In this document: positions 37,285 to 46,926 of the stretch, piece after piece
Layout: each line of letters starts with the position of its first letter
Position numbering within the stretch: the first letter of the stretch is position 1
Assembly (NCBI GenBank): GCA_026224875.1
Contig: JAMFRU010000100.1
Location: 1-64,000, forward strand
Source of the DNA: Acidocella sp.
GTDB lineage: Bacteria > Pseudomonadota > Alphaproteobacteria > Acetobacterales > Acetobacteraceae
Direction of reading: 5' to 3'
DNA length: 64,000 nt
The notes under the pieces: generated by a model
Told to the model about the DNA's origin: nothing
The model's input: only the letters and a program-made list of their open reading frames with translations
Databases searched by the model: none
Position numbers and translations under genes: made by a program

Positions 37285-37981
37285 GGCTGGGCCTGTTAAA
37301 ACCGGGCGCCTTAAACTTGCCGCCGCTTTAGCCGCAGCGCTCCTTCTCTCTCTCGTGGCAAGCGTACTGGCCGGGCATCACCTTGTGGCGCTGGTGGCAG
37401 TACGGGCCCAGGCGTTGCATGATTCCGGGTTGGCTGGGCTGGGGTTCATTGCCGCCGCGTTTTTCCTGGCGGCACTGGCCGGGTTCATCCCAGGGGCACT
37501 GCTCGGCCTGGCCGCGGGCGCGGTGTTCGGGCTGGAGCAAGGGTTTATCGCCTCCGCCATCGGCAGTCTGGCCGGCGCGGCGGCAGCCTTCGGGCTCAGC
37601 CGCTCCTATCTGCGCCCCTTCATCGCCACCATCCTCACCCGCCACGGCGCGCTCGCCCGGCTGGACTCCATGCTCGGCACCGAGGGCTGGCGGCTGGTAG
37701 CCCTTCTGCGCGTCTCGCCGGTCATGCCGTTTTCCCTCGCCTCTTACGCGCTTGGCCTCTCACGCATCGGTTTCCGCGACTACTTACTCGGCACTCTGGC
37801 CTCGCTGCCCGCATTGTTCGGCTACGTCGCCCTCGGCGCGCTAGGCGGCTATGGCGCGCGGCTGCACGGCGGGGTGGGCTATGGCATCCATCTGGCGCTG
37901 CTGGCACTAGGGGGCGCGGCCACGCTGGCACTCATCGTCCATCTCTCCCGCCTGTTAAGCCGGGTATTGAAACCAGCTTGA
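37274..37981 (+). CDS. TVP38/TMEM64 (DedA-related) membrane protein
   Basis: A 235-residue integral membrane protein with about six hydrophobic segments and the VTT-domain core: [16 protein letters not shown], a glycine-rich [19 protein letters not shown], and [20 protein letters not shown]. Family members are linked to membrane homeostasis and lipid scrambling. Overlap with a GT2 gene suggests a shared role at the membrane; no specific substrate can be given. Confidence 0.87.
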   Translation: MLPKAGPVKTGRLKLAAALAAALLLSLVASVLAGHHLVALVAVRAQALHDSGLAGLGFIAAAFFLAALAGFIPGALLGLAAGAVFGLEQGFIASAIGSLAGAAAAFGLSRSYLRPFIATILTRHGALARLDSMLGTEGWRLVALLRVSPVMPFSLASYALGLSRIGFRDYLLGTLASLPALFGYVALGALGGYGARLHGGVGYGIHLALLALGGAATLALIVHLSRLLSRVLKPA

Positions 37982-38038
37982 TAGATACCCGGTAACAGCC
38001 AGTTCCGCTGCAACGCAAACTCCGTTACTGTGGCCGTA

Positions 38039-38623
38039 ATGCTGTCCGATCTGCCCAATGTCCTGACCCTATCGCGCATCGCGGCCATTCCGCTGCTGGT
38101 GCTGCTGGTGGCCATCGGCGCGCCCTGGGCCGAATTTTCCGCTGCACTCCTGTTTACCCTCGCCGGCATCACCGATTATTTCGACGGCCATCTCGCCCGC
38201 GAGCGCAAACAGATGTCCGATTTCGGCCGCATGCTCGACCCCATCGCCGACAAGCTTCTCATCGCCGCAACACTCATGGCCCTGGTCGGCTTCGGTCATC
38301 TGCCGGGGCTTGGCATCTACCCCGCCATCGTCATCATGCTGCGCGAAATCCTGGTCTCGGGCCTGCGCGAATATCTGGCTGAAATCCGCATCGGCCTGCC
38401 GGTAACCAAACTCGCCAAATGGAAAACCGGCGTACAGATGGTGGCCCTCGGCCTGCTGCTGCTGGGCCATCAGGGCGCTGCCTTCATGGGGCTCGGCTTT
38501 CTGCCCATGGATGCGCTGGGCGCGATTTTGCTGTGGACGGCGGCCCTGCTGACTCTGATCACCGGCTGGGATTATCTCACCGCCGGGCTGCGCCATGCCG
38601 TCGCACCGCCGCCCGCTCAATGA
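38039..38623 (+). CDS. pgsA: CDP-diacylglycerol-glycerol-3-phosphate 3-phosphatidyltransferase
   Basis: A membrane enzyme (about 194 residues) making phosphatidylglycerophosphate. The CDP-alcohol phosphatidyltransferase signature is seen as DYFDGHLARERKQMSDFGRMLDPIADK, of which the key parts are DYFDGHLAR and LDPIADK with metal-binding aspartates. Several membrane helices follow. ATG 38039 is chosen; a GTG at 38030 is also in frame. It sits near moaD and moaE, a common alphaproteobacterial arrangement. Confidence 0.93.
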   Translation: MLSDLPNVLTLSRIAAIPLLVLLVAIGAPWAEFSAALLFTLAGITDYFDGHLARERKQMSDFGRMLDPIADKLLIAATLMALVGFGHLPGLGIYPAIVIMLREILVSGLREYLAEIRIGLPVTKLAKWKTGVQMVALGLLLLGHQGAAFMGLGFLPMDALGAILLWTAALLTLITGWDYLTAGLRHAVAPPPAQ

Positions 38624-38726
38624 GGCGCGCTCAGTAACCCGGTTTCCATCTCCGCGTAACGCGGCTAAACCCATCTCCGCGTACGCGGCTAAACAGGGGG
38701 CGAACGGTCCCTCAGGAGTGAAGATT

Positions 38727-39134
38727 TTGCGCAAGACTCTCGTTCTCGGCATGGCGTTGCTGCTGACCGGCTGTGCCACTGAGCGCACATATTTCTTTCA
38801 GTCGTTCGTCCCCTTCGGCAACCCGAACGCCCCCGCCGCGACCAGCGAAACGGCGCAGCGCGCCACCGGCCATTCGCCACAGGTGGCGGTGATCGTGCCG
38901 CAGCCGGGCGATGTCTGGCCCGGCCCGGTGCAGCCGATGCCCACACTCAGCCAGGTACAGCAGAACTCCAACCTGCCGCTCGGCCAAGGCTATACGCCCT
39001 CGCTGCCCTCGCCCTACCCGCCCGGGCAGAGCCCGCCGGCGGATGCGGATGATAACGATCTCGGCGGCTCGCTCTACTCAACGCAGAACGGCACCGCGGT
39101 AGTCCCGCCGCCCGTGCCGGGCGATACGCGGTAA
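38727..39134 (+). CDS. proline-rich lipoprotein, hypothetical
   Basis: I set the start at TTG 38727 because AGGAG lies 8 bases before it and the product (MRKTLVLGMALLLTGC) then has a clean lipoprotein signal with lipobox LLTGC at residues 13-17. The mature part (about 118 residues) is rich in Pro, Ser, Gln and Asp with no recognised domain, and may be a flexible surface or periplasmic tether. It is inserted between pgsA and moaD. Confidence 0.7.
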   Translation: MRKTLVLGMALLLTGCATERTYFFQSFVPFGNPNAPAATSETAQRATGHSPQVAVIVPQPGDVWPGPVQPMPTLSQVQQNSNLPLGQGYTPSLPSPYPPGQSPPADADDNDLGGSLYSTQNGTAVVPPPVPGDTR

Positions 39135-39137
39135 GCA

Positions 39138-39389
39138 ATGCAGATTCTTTACTTCGCCTGGCTGCGCGAAAAGATCGGCCTGGGCGAAGAACTTTTGATC
39201 CTGCCCCCCAACGTAACCACACCACGCGGGCTGATCACCTGGCTTAGAGCGCGCGGCACCAATTATGCAGCGGGGTTTGCCAATGAGGCGCTCATCCGCT
39301 GCGCCGTGGACCAGGAGTTCTGCGCCCTTGATGCCCCGTTCGGCGCGGCCGCGGAAATCGCGTTTTTCCCGCCGGTCACCGGCGGATGA
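39138..39389 (+). CDS. moaD: molybdopterin synthase sulfur carrier subunit
   Basis: An 83-residue ubiquitin-like protein ending in the required Gly-Gly (PPVTGG), which is thiocarboxylated and then donates sulfur to cyclic pyranopterin monophosphate with MoaE. The N-terminus MQILYFAWLREKIG is typical. It overlaps moaE by 4 bases (ATGA). Confidence 0.94.
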   Translation: MQILYFAWLREKIGLGEELLILPPNVTTPRGLITWLRARGTNYAAGFANEALIRCAVDQEFCALDAPFGAAAEIAFFPPVTGG

Positions 39390-39844
39390 GCGGGCGGATG
39401 AACCTCCGGATCGCGGTCCAGGAGGCGGATTTCGACGCCACGGCTGAGCTTGCCGCTCTATCAGCAGGTGCCGGCGGCATTGCCAGTTTCATCGGCGTGG
39501 TGCGCGGCAATGTGGGCGGCAAAACACTGGCGGCACTGCGCCTGGAACATTATCCCGGCATGACCGAAAAAGCGCTGGAGCACCTGGCCGATGCCGCCGC
39601 CGCGCGCTGGGCTCTTACCGGCTGCACCATCATCCACCGCATCGGCAGGCTCACCCCGGGGCAAAACATCGTGCTGGTGGCAACGGCCAGCCAGCACCGC
39701 GCCGCCGCGCTGGAAGCCACCGCCTACCTCATCGACCAGCTCAAAACCGCCGCCCCTTTCTGGAAGGCCGAGGAATTTGCGGATGGCACCCAGGCCTGGG
39801 TCGCCGCCCGGCCTGAGGACGACACGGCAGCGGCCGCATGGTGA
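39386..39844 (+). CDS. moaE: molybdopterin synthase catalytic subunit
   Basis: The large subunit of molybdopterin synthase (152 residues from ATG 39386, or 148 from 39398). It has the IASFIGVVRGN segment, LEHYPGM, IHRIGRLTPGQNIVLVA, and the active-site lysine region APFWKAEEF. Overlap with moaD assures equal production. No other molybdenum cofactor genes are in the window. Confidence 0.94.
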   Translation: MSGRMNLRIAVQEADFDATAELAALSAGAGGIASFIGVVRGNVGGKTLAALRLEHYPGMTEKALEHLADAAAARWALTGCTIIHRIGRLTPGQNIVLVATASQHRAAALEATAYLIDQLKTAAPFWKAEEFADGTQAWVAARPEDDTAAAAW

Positions 39845-40374
39845 GGGTTTTGCCAGGCAAGACCGTACTCCTGCGCGCGCCACGCGCCGGCGATGCCGCA
39901 GAACGGCTGGCATTGGGCCACGCCGCTGAAATTATCCGTATGTTCGGCGCCGATCCGGCCGCCATTCCGCCCATGAGCCTGCAGGATGCGCAAGGAGAGC
40001 TCGACCGTCTGGCAGCTCATGACTGTGCCTGGGTCATCGAGCATGAAGGCCGGTTTCTGGGCGGTATCCGCCTCGATGCCATCGACATGCACGACCGCCG
40101 TGCGCGCCTGGCCATCGGAATTTACGACGAGCACCGGCTTGGCAAAGGCCTGGGGCGCGAAGCGATTCGTCTGGTGTTGCGTTACGCGTTTTCGGAACTG
40201 GGCCTGCACCGGGTCGGCTTGCGTGTCGTCGCCTATAATCTGCGGGCGATACGCTGCTACACCGCCTGCGGCTTCGTCGAGGAAGGCCGCGAACGCGAGC
40301 CGGCGTGCGTCGCCGGTACGTGGCATGACGACGTCATGATGGGCGTTTTGGCGCGGGAATTTAAGAGTGGTTGA
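39838..40374 (+). CDS. GNAT family N-acetyltransferase
   Basis: A 178-residue acetyltransferase of the RimJ/RimL-like type: the acetyl-CoA loop region [20 protein letters not shown] and the following [26 protein letters not shown] are characteristic. Substrate is unknown; protein N-terminal or small-molecule acetylation is possible. Its ATG overlaps the moaE stop by 7 bases. Confidence 0.88.
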   Translation: MVRVLPGKTVLLRAPRAGDAAERLALGHAAEIIRMFGADPAAIPPMSLQDAQGELDRLAAHDCAWVIEHEGRFLGGIRLDAIDMHDRRARLAIGIYDEHRLGKGLGREAIRLVLRYAFSELGLHRVGLRVVAYNLRAIRCYTACGFVEEGREREPACVAGTWHDDVMMGVLAREFKSG

Positions 40375-40433
40375 CCAAAAGCCTCCGGCCAAAGATTTGC
40401 CGCCTGGGATGGGTCGGCTATAGGAGCGGAATC

Positions 40434-40949
40434 ATGGACCTCAAAGATCACATTCGCGGCATTCCCGATTTCCCCAAGCCGGGGATCCTCTTCTACGACA
40501 TCAGCACGTTGCTGCGGAATGCCGATGCCTGGCAGGTTGCCATGGGCCGGCTCGCCAATTGCGTGCGGGCCTATCACCCCACCGTGCTCGCAGGCGTCGA
40601 GAGCCGCGGCTTTCTGCTCGCCGCCCCGCTGGCGTTAAAACTCGGCTGCGGTTTTGTGATGCTGCGCAAGCGCGGCAAATTGCCCGGCCCGGTCATCGGG
40701 CTCGATTACGAGCTGGAGTACGGTACCGACCGGATCGAGATCCAGGCCGATGCCGTCGCCCCCGGCGCGCGCGTTGTGGTGGTGGACGATCTGCTGGCAA
40801 CCGGCGGCACCATGTCAGCCGGCGTAAAATTGCTGCAGAATGTCGGCGCCGAAGTGGTGGCCGTGGCGGCGCTGATCGAGCTGACCTTCCTGCATGGTCG
40901 CGAAAAGTTGAACGTGCCGGTCGAGGCCCTCATTCAGTATGACAATTGA
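40434..40949 (+). CDS. apt: adenine phosphoribosyltransferase
   Basis: Salvages adenine to AMP using PRPP. The N-terminus ([20 protein letters not shown]) and the PRPP-binding motif [17 protein letters not shown] are diagnostic; 171 residues. TAGGAGCGGAATC precedes the chosen ATG; the reading frame is open further upstream but without homologous sequence. Confidence 0.96.
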   Translation: MDLKDHIRGIPDFPKPGILFYDISTLLRNADAWQVAMGRLANCVRAYHPTVLAGVESRGFLLAAPLALKLGCGFVMLRKRGKLPGPVIGLDYELEYGTDRIEIQADAVAPGARVVVVDDLLATGGTMSAGVKLLQNVGAEVVAVAALIELTFLHGREKLNVPVEALIQYDN

Positions 40950-41034
40950 CGGAGCCTGACAGGGCCGTGATGTTGGCTGCGCTGGTGAAAATCCGATCTC
41001 CTGATGTTCTATCTCTTGAGAGGGGGAAACGCAG

Positions 41035-42075
41035 ATGAAGCGCCGGAACCTCCTCGGCGGCATGCTGGGTGGTGCGGCCGCCGCCTCATGCCCCGCTTTG
41101 GCTTTAGCTGACGCCGCCGCTTCGCCGCTTACCCTGCTGGTGGCCGGGCCCGATGGCGGGCAGACCAGCCGCTGGGGCAATGCCTGCGCTTTGGCGCTCT
41201 CCCCCTGCCTGCCCGGCACCCCCACTATTCTCCCACAGGCCGTGGGCGGGCTCGATGGCGTGACCGGCGCCAATCAGCTCGACGCGCTGGTGGTACCAGA
41301 CGGTAAAACCGCCGCGATCTTCCCCGGCCTGGCGCTGATCGCCTACCTCACCGGCGATTCCCGCGTGCATTTCGACCCCACACGCTGGGTGCCGCTGCTG
41401 GCCGGGGTTAATTCCGGCGTGCTGATGCTGCGCGGCCCCGCACCCATCAATATCGCCAACCTGCGCGGCGCCCCGCCCATACGCCTGGCCGCCGACCAGC
41501 CGCAAAGCCGCGATCTGGCCGCCATGCTCGCTTTGGCGCGCCTGGGCATCGGCACCGCCCCGGTGTTCGGCCTGCGCGACACGGATGCAAAAACCCGTGC
41601 CTTTATCGATGGTGCGGTGGACGCGGTGTTTTTATGCGGCGAGGGCGTGCCCGAGGATGTCGCCCCGCTGACCGCCGCCGGTGCGGTGCCGCTGTTCAGC
41701 ATCGGCGCGCTGGGGCCGAACGGCCGGATCGCCGAAGACACGCTATTCCCGGGCCTCGCCGATGCCAGGAGCTTGGGCCCCGCCATCACCCCGGATATAG
41801 ACACCGCCTACCAGGCCGCCGCCGTGGCGGCACAGCTCGACTTTCTGCTGGTGCTGCCGAAAATGACCAGCCCGGCCGCAACCGACCCCTGGGCGCAGGC
41901 CGCGCTCCAGGCTGCCGCCAGCCCGGCCCTTGCCGCCGCCGCATCCGCCAGCTCGATTGTATTGCAGCCGGATACAGCCTTGGCCGGCGCGCTGGCCTCG
42001 CTGGCACTACCGCAGGCGGCGCAGAACAGCATGCTGGCGTATCTCGCCAAAAACTGCGGCTGGCAGCCGAGCTGA
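41035..42075 (+). CDS. exported protein, distantly TctC/Bug-like
   Basis: A 346-residue protein with an N-terminal twin-arginine-like export signal (MKRRNLLGGMLGG, then AAAASCPALALADA). The mature part has the alternating alpha/beta pattern and LPGTPTILPQAVGGLDGVTGAN and DGYTLL-like segments reminiscent of tripartite tricarboxylate transporter substrate-binding (TctC/Bug) proteins, but it is very alanine-rich and diverged. No membrane-component genes are nearby. It ends immediately before radA (0-base gap). Confidence 0.5.
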   Translation: MKRRNLLGGMLGGAAAASCPALALADAAASPLTLLVAGPDGGQTSRWGNACALALSPCLPGTPTILPQAVGGLDGVTGANQLDALVVPDGKTAAIFPGLALIAYLTGDSRVHFDPTRWVPLLAGVNSGVLMLRGPAPINIANLRGAPPIRLAADQPQSRDLAAMLALARLGIGTAPVFGLRDTDAKTRAFIDGAVDAVFLCGEGVPEDVAPLTAAGAVPLFSIGALGPNGRIAEDTLFPGLADARSLGPAITPDIDTAYQAAAVAAQLDFLLVLPKMTSPAATDPWAQAALQAAASPALAAAASASSIVLQPDTALAGALASLALPQAAQNSMLAYLAKNCGWQPS

Positions 42076-43491
42076 TTGGCCAAGCCGGTAAAAACCTTCG
42101 TCTGCTCCGCCTGCGGCAGCGTGTTCCCCAAATGGGCCGGGCGTTGCGAGGCGTGCGAGGCCTGGAACACGCTGGCCGAGCAGGAAGCCCCCCGGACATT
42201 ACCGGGCGGCATTAAAGAGAACTCCCGCCGCGCAGGCTCTAAAATCGAATTCGTCGGGCTGGAGGGCACATCGCCGCCGCCGCCGCGCATCCCCACCACC
42301 ATCGATGAATTCGACCGCGTGCTGGGCGGCGGGCTGGTACCGGCTTCGGTGGTGATGGTGGGCGGTGATCCCGGCATCGGCAAATCGACATTGCTGCTCC
42401 AGGCCAGCGCGGCGCTCGGGCGGGCCGGGCAAAAAGTCGTGTATATTTCGGGCGAGGAATCGATCGACCAGATCCGCATGCGCGCGGCGCGGCTGGGGTT
42501 GACCAAATCCCCCGTGCAACTCGCCGCCACCACGCAACTGGGTGATATCCTGGCCAGTCTGGCGCAGGTGCCGGATGCGGGGCTGGTGGTTATCGATTCG
42601 ATCCAGACGATGTGGACCGATAGCGTGGATTCCGCCCCCGGCTCGGTAACACAAGTGCGCGCCGCCGCGTTCGAGCTGATCCGCGCGGCCAAGACGCAAG
42701 GATTTTCGCTGCTTCTGGTCGGGCATGTCACCAAAGAGGGCTCGCTAGCCGGCCCGCGCGTGCTGGAACATATGGTCGATGTGGTGCTCCACTTCGAAGG
42801 CGATCGCGGCCATCAGTTCCGCATCCTGCGCGGCGTAAAAAACCGCTTCGGCGCAACCGATGAGATCGGCGTGTTCGAGATGACCGGCCAGGGGCTCGCC
42901 CAGGTCACCAACCCCTCCGCGCTGTTTCTGGCGGAGCGGCGCGGCAATGTTTCAGGCAGCGCGGTGTTTGCCGGGCTTGAAGGTTCGCGCCCGGTGCTGG
43001 TGGAAATCCAATGCCTGCTCAGCCCCAACCCCGGCGGCTCGCCGCGCCGCTCGGTCATAGGCTGGGATTCCGGCCGGCTCTCGATGCTGCTGGCGGTGCT
43101 GGAAACACGTTGCGGGCTGAAACTCGCGATGAACGATGTGTATCTCAACGTCGCCGGGGGCTTGCGCGTGACCGAACCAGCGGCGGACCTCGCCGTTGCC
43201 GCCGCACTTATTTCGGCCGCCACGGATGTGCCGACCGACCCCGAAATGGTGTATTTCGGCGAGATCGGCCTTTCGGGCGAATTACGCCAGGTGTCGCAGG
43301 CAGAATTGCGGCTGAAAGAGGCGGCGAAACTCGGCTTTGCCCGCGCCGCATGCCCCAAGCGCGTGGCCGGCGGGGCCGCCAGAATCGCCGTGCCGAAAAC
43401 ACTGTCCCTTGTCGAGATCGGTCATCTTACCGATCTAGTGAACGTGGTCGCATCAGGCAAAAACCCGGGCCAAAAAGAGGAGCAAGCATGA
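42076..43491 (+). CDS. radA: DNA repair protein RadA
   Basis: RadA processes recombination intermediates as a RecA-like branch-migration ATPase. The four-cysteine zinc finger CSACGSVFPKWAGRCEAC, Walker A GDPGIGKST, the RadA-specific KNRFG motif, and the C-terminal Lon-like domain are all present; 471 residues. The start is TTG directly after the upstream stop, as no ATG precedes the zinc finger in frame. It overlaps cvpA by 4 bases. Confidence 0.95.
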   Translation: MAKPVKTFVCSACGSVFPKWAGRCEACEAWNTLAEQEAPRTLPGGIKENSRRAGSKIEFVGLEGTSPPPPRIPTTIDEFDRVLGGGLVPASVVMVGGDPGIGKSTLLLQASAALGRAGQKVVYISGEESIDQIRMRAARLGLTKSPVQLAATTQLGDILASLAQVPDAGLVVIDSIQTMWTDSVDSAPGSVTQVRAAAFELIRAAKTQGFSLLLVGHVTKEGSLAGPRVLEHMVDVVLHFEGDRGHQFRILRGVKNRFGATDEIGVFEMTGQGLAQVTNPSALFLAERRGNVSGSAVFAGLEGSRPVLVEIQCLLSPNPGGSPRRSVIGWDSGRLSMLLAVLETRCGLKLAMNDVYLNVAGGLRVTEPAADLAVAAALISAATDVPTDPEMVYFGEIGLSGELRQVSQAELRLKEAAKLGFARAACPKRVAGGAARIAVPKTLSLVEIGHLTDLVNVVASGKNPGQKEEQA

Positions 43492-44132
43492 CCTGGATAG
43501 ACGGCGCCGTTCTTGCCATTATTTTGCTCTCCGCCGCGATTTCCGCCGTGCGGGGTTTTGTGCGCGAGGTTCTGGGGGTCGGCGCCTGGGTTGGCGCGGG
43601 TATCGCTGCGGTGCGGTTTTTCCCCGTCATCCAGCCGGAAATCGCCTCGATATTGCCCGCCACGATGAAGAATTTCACCATCTACGGCGCCATGGCGGTG
43701 GTGTTCATCGTCGTGCTTATTTTGCTCAGCCTGATCAGCGCCTTGATCGGCGGATTCGTGCGCGAGTCCGCCCTCTCCGGGCTCGACCATTCGCTCGGGC
43801 TGGTATTCGGCGCGGTGCGCGGGGCGATCATCGTCTGCATCGCCTATATCGGGCTGGGCTTTGCCGAGCCGGTGGCGCAATGGCCCGAACCTGTGGTGAA
43901 TGCGCGGTTTTTACCGATGGCCTATAGCGGCGCCAAAACCTTGGTGGAGCTGATCCCTAAACAATACCAGCCAAAAGTGGACCCGCTGCCAAGCGCCCCG
44001 GCACCCGCCGCCGCAACCCTGATGCAACAACCCGTGGCCGGCAGCGCACTACAGACGCAAGCGCCGGCACCGGCGAAAGCAGCACCCCCGACCCCTCAGC
44101 CGGCTTTGCCGACCGGGCAAGGCGGGCAGTAG
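43488..44132 (+). CDS. CvpA family membrane protein
   Basis: A 214-residue inner-membrane protein with four hydrophobic helices in the CvpA arrangement (WIDGAVLAIILLSAAISAVRG at the start, GFVRESALSGLDHSLGLVFGAVRG in the middle). A long Pro/Ala-rich cytoplasmic or periplasmic tail follows from about residue 165. AGAGGAGCAAGC precedes the ATG. CvpA is often near purF; here purF is 3 kb downstream. Confidence 0.87.
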   Translation: MTWIDGAVLAIILLSAAISAVRGFVREVLGVGAWVGAGIAAVRFFPVIQPEIASILPATMKNFTIYGAMAVVFIVVLILLSLISALIGGFVRESALSGLDHSLGLVFGAVRGAIIVCIAYIGLGFAEPVAQWPEPVVNARFLPMAYSGAKTLVELIPKQYQPKVDPLPSAPAPAAATLMQQPVAGSALQTQAPAPAKAAPPTPQPALPTGQGGQ

Positions 44133-45320
44133 CTAACCCAGCCAAGCCAGCACGCCCTTCCCCGCCGCGCGGCCGGTGGCAAGGCAGGCCTGGAGCAGAT
44201 AGCCGCCGGTCGGCGCTTCCCAATCCAGCATTTCGCCTGCGGCAAACACGCCGGGGTGGCGGCGCAGCATCAGGTTCTCGTCCAGCTCCGCCCGCTCGAT
44301 GCCGCCAGCGGTGGAAATGGCACGGCCCAGGCCCGATGTTCCGATCAAGCGCAAAGGCATGGATTTGATCAGCGTGGCTACCGGTAGATCCAGCCCGGCA
44401 TGGCGCGCCTCCTGCACCAGCCCGACCGCCACCGGCGACAGCCCGGCGCGCTTACGCAGCACATTGCTCAGGGATTCCCGCCCGCCACCGGCCAACCTTC
44501 CGGCGAGCGTTGCTGCATCCATATCCGGCCGCAGATCAAGGCTGCATTCCGCCACGCCGTGGCGCTCAATCAGCTCACGGGCCTGGGCGGAGATGGCATA
44601 GACCGCGCCGCCTTCGACCCCTTCAACCGTGATCATCAGCTCACCGGGAATAGTCTGCCCGGCACAGCTGATAGAAATGCGTTTCAGCGGCTGACCTGCA
44701 AAGCGCTCCGAAAAATGCGCTGACCACGCAACTCGAAATCCGCAATTTGCCGGGCGCAAAGAGGCAATGGCGACATCTGGCAATAACGCCGTCCAGCCGC
44801 CATCCGAACCCAGCCGGGGCCAGGATGCACCGCCCAGCGCCAGCACAGTGGCATCGGCCGCGAACACACTGCCATCGGCAAAACGCAGTTGACCCGCCTC
44901 ATCCCAGCCACTCCACTGCGCGCGGGTGACAAAGCGCACGTTCAAACCCTCCAGCCGCTTGAGCCAGGCGCGCAGCAGCGGGCTCGCCTTCATCGCCTTG
45001 GGAAATACCCGGCCGCTGGTACCGATAAAACTCGGCTGGCCGAGCCCCTCGCACCATTCCCGCACCGTATCGGGCGAAAACGCCTCAACCAAAGGCGCCA
45101 GCCAGCCAGCGGCCGCGCCATAGCGTGCGTTGAATTTTTGCAACGTCTCGGAATGGGTGATGTTGAGCCCACCCCGCCCGGCCATGAGCAATTTACGCCC
45201 CAGGCTAGGCATGCGCTCAAAAACAGTAACGGCCACACCAGCGGTGGCCAAAATCTCAGCGGCCATAAGCCCGGCCGGGCCGCCGCCAATAACGGCGACA
45301 TTTTGGTTTTGCGTATTCAC
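44133..45320 (-). CDS. NAD(P)/FAD-dependent oxidoreductase, BaiN/HI0933-like
   Basis: A 395-residue flavoprotein with the FAD-binding GGGPAGLMAAEILATAGVAV motif and the HI0933 family signature LMAGRGGLNITHSE. The C-terminal GYLLQACLATGRAAGKG is the second FAD segment (TIGR03862-like). Members of this family are of uncertain physiological function. It is convergent with cvpA with a 0-base gap. Confidence 0.87.
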   Translation of the reverse strand: MNTQNQNVAVIGGGPAGLMAAEILATAGVAVTVFERMPSLGRKLLMAGRGGLNITHSETLQKFNARYGAAAGWLAPLVEAFSPDTVREWCEGLGQPSFIGTSGRVFPKAMKASPLLRAWLKRLEGLNVRFVTRAQWSGWDEAGQLRFADGSVFAADATVLALGGASWPRLGSDGGWTALLPDVAIASLRPANCGFRVAWSAHFSERFAGQPLKRISISCAGQTIPGELMITVEGVEGGAVYAISAQARELIERHGVAECSLDLRPDMDAATLAGRLAGGGRESLSNVLRKRAGLSPVAVGLVQEARHAGLDLPVATLIKSMPLRLIGTSGLGRAISTAGGIERAELDENLMLRRHPGVFAAGEMLDWEAPTGGYLLQACLATGRAAGKGVLAWLG

Positions 45321-45358
45321 ACGCCCTTATGCACCGCAGCAGCAAAACCCCTAATAGC

Positions 45359-45432
45359 AAAAGTTTTTGGCGCAGCTTTTTTCAAAAAGCTGCTGCTTTT
45401 TCCTAAAGCGAGTTTTTTCAAAAAGCTGCTGC
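45359..45432. terminator. partial copies of the intergenic hairpin element
   Basis: AAAAGTTTTTGGCGCAGC...GCTGC repeats one end of the triple-hairpin element, followed by a second partial hairpin TTTTTTCAAAAAGC. The upstream gene's last codons lie within it. Tandem rather than convergent genes flank it, so it probably ends transcription of the flavoprotein gene on the minus strand. Confidence 0.55.
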
Positions 45433-46887
45433 TTCTTCCGCCATCGCCAGCGCCAATTCACGCGCCAGCTGGTCGGCCTGCAAGCGGATATCAGGCACCG
45501 CCAGGCATTCCCAGAACACGCCGCGCACGATCGGCCCCAGCGCCCACAGATTGCGGGCGGTTTTGCCGTGCGAATCGATCACACCCAGGGTCTGGGTCAC
45601 GTCCAGCCCCAGCCCCTGCCCGTCCAGCCGGGCCTGGCCGCTGGCCAATAGTGCCGCCACCAGCCCGCCGCTGTCGCGCACGCCTTGCAGCCCGGTGGCA
45701 TAGATCACGCGCTGCGCCGCCAGGCTTTTGCCCACTCCGGCCGGGCATTCGTTATAGATCACCTCGGCCAGCCCCGGCCCGCGCCGCACCTCTGCCACGC
45801 GGCCGCGGATGATCCGCAATGTGCCGTTGGCGCGTAAGCGGTTAAGCAGTTCGGCCGCCGGCGGGGCGGTACGGTGGCGGTGAATATCCCAATAGGGGCG
45901 GATATGGCGCAGAAACCGCGCCCGCTCCGCCGCCGGCAGGCCGCGCCATAGTTTCGCGGTCAGCGGCCGCAAACTATCTATCACCGCGCGCCAGCCGATG
46001 TTTTGCGCCGCCGCCGCGCGCAGCTCCGCGCGTATGGCCTGCATCAGCCGCAGCACCGAGCCGCTGGCCGCGTCGGAAAACACCGGGGCGGGCCAGCTCG
46101 GACCAACCGCCTCATGCGGCTGCGGCACCAGCCCGCGGCGCGACAAGGCGATGATGGGGCCGCGAAACCCCTGGGTGTGCAGCGCCAGCACCAGATCCAC
46201 CATGGTCAGCCCGGTCCCTACGATGATCACCGGCGCGTGGGGGTCGAGCCCGGTCAGCGCCTTGGGGGTCCAGGGGTCGTGGAATTCGACATCATCGCAG
46301 GGCCGGTGGGCCGGCAGGTTGCCCGTGGCCAGCACCACGGCTTGCGCCGCGATGGTGCGGCCACCCCGGCAGCGCAGAAGATGCCCGTCTTCCCCTGCTT
46401 CGAGCGGTGCTTCGAGCGCCAGCACCTCTTCGGTCAGCAGCTCTACCTTGCCGCCGGATACCGCGATCTCGCTATGCAGCGTGGCTTCCAGATATTTGCC
46501 GTACAGCCGCCGGGTCGCGAAAGTGCCGGCCGCGGTGCGCAGCTGTTCTTCAGGGAATTGCGCGCCTTGCGTCCCCAGCCAGCGCTCGAAATGCCCGGGG
46601 TCGTCGGCGAAAGCGCTCATATTGGCTGCGCGCACATTCAGCAGATGCGCCGTGGTGGTATGGGCGAAGGCCACGCCGCGGGCAAAACTGCCGCTGCGCT
46701 CGGTGAGATACACATTCTGCGTAACGGGCAGATGGCGGCGCAATTGAATGGCCGCGATGGTGCCCGAAAACCCGGCACCGACGACGACGACACCAGTTTC
46801 GCTGGGTTCCGTGCCGGCGCGCGCTATCTGGTTATCCAGAGTTCTGGCGGAGGCCCCTCCCGCAACGGTCTTCGCCTGCACAACCAT
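45418..46887 (-). CDS. FAD/NAD(P)-binding protein (NAD_binding_9/YdhS-like)
   Basis: The N-terminal GxGxxG FAD site is VVVGAGFSGTIAAIQL, and ARGVAFAHTTTAHLLNVRAANMSAFADD is typical of the FAD-NAD(P)-binding family with an unknown substrate. A second nucleotide-binding site is APVIIVGTGLTMVDLVLAL. I favour ATG 46887 (489 residues) since AGAGGTAGCGTG precedes it; ATG 46932 would give 504. The C-terminus runs into a hairpin element. Oxidoreductase or monooxygenase activity is inferred. Confidence 0.82.
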   Translation of the reverse strand: MVVQAKTVAGGASARTLDNQIARAGTEPSETGVVVVGAGFSGTIAAIQLRRHLPVTQNVYLTERSGSFARGVAFAHTTTAHLLNVRAANMSAFADDPGHFERWLGTQGAQFPEEQLRTAAGTFATRRLYGKYLEATLHSEIAVSGGKVELLTEEVLALEAPLEAGEDGHLLRCRGGRTIAAQAVVLATGNLPAHRPCDDVEFHDPWTPKALTGLDPHAPVIIVGTGLTMVDLVLALHTQGFRGPIIALSRRGLVPQPHEAVGPSWPAPVFSDAASGSVLRLMQAIRAELRAAAAQNIGWRAVIDSLRPLTAKLWRGLPAAERARFLRHIRPYWDIHRHRTAPPAAELLNRLRANGTLRIIRGRVAEVRRGPGLAEVIYNECPAGVGKSLAAQRVIYATGLQGVRDSGGLVAALLASGQARLDGQGLGLDVTQTLGVIDSHGKTARNLWALGPIVRGVFWECLAVPDIRLQADQLARELALAMAEEAAAF

Positions 46888-46926
46888 CACGCTACCTCTG
46901 CTCAATCGGCCTAACCTCATTTCCAA

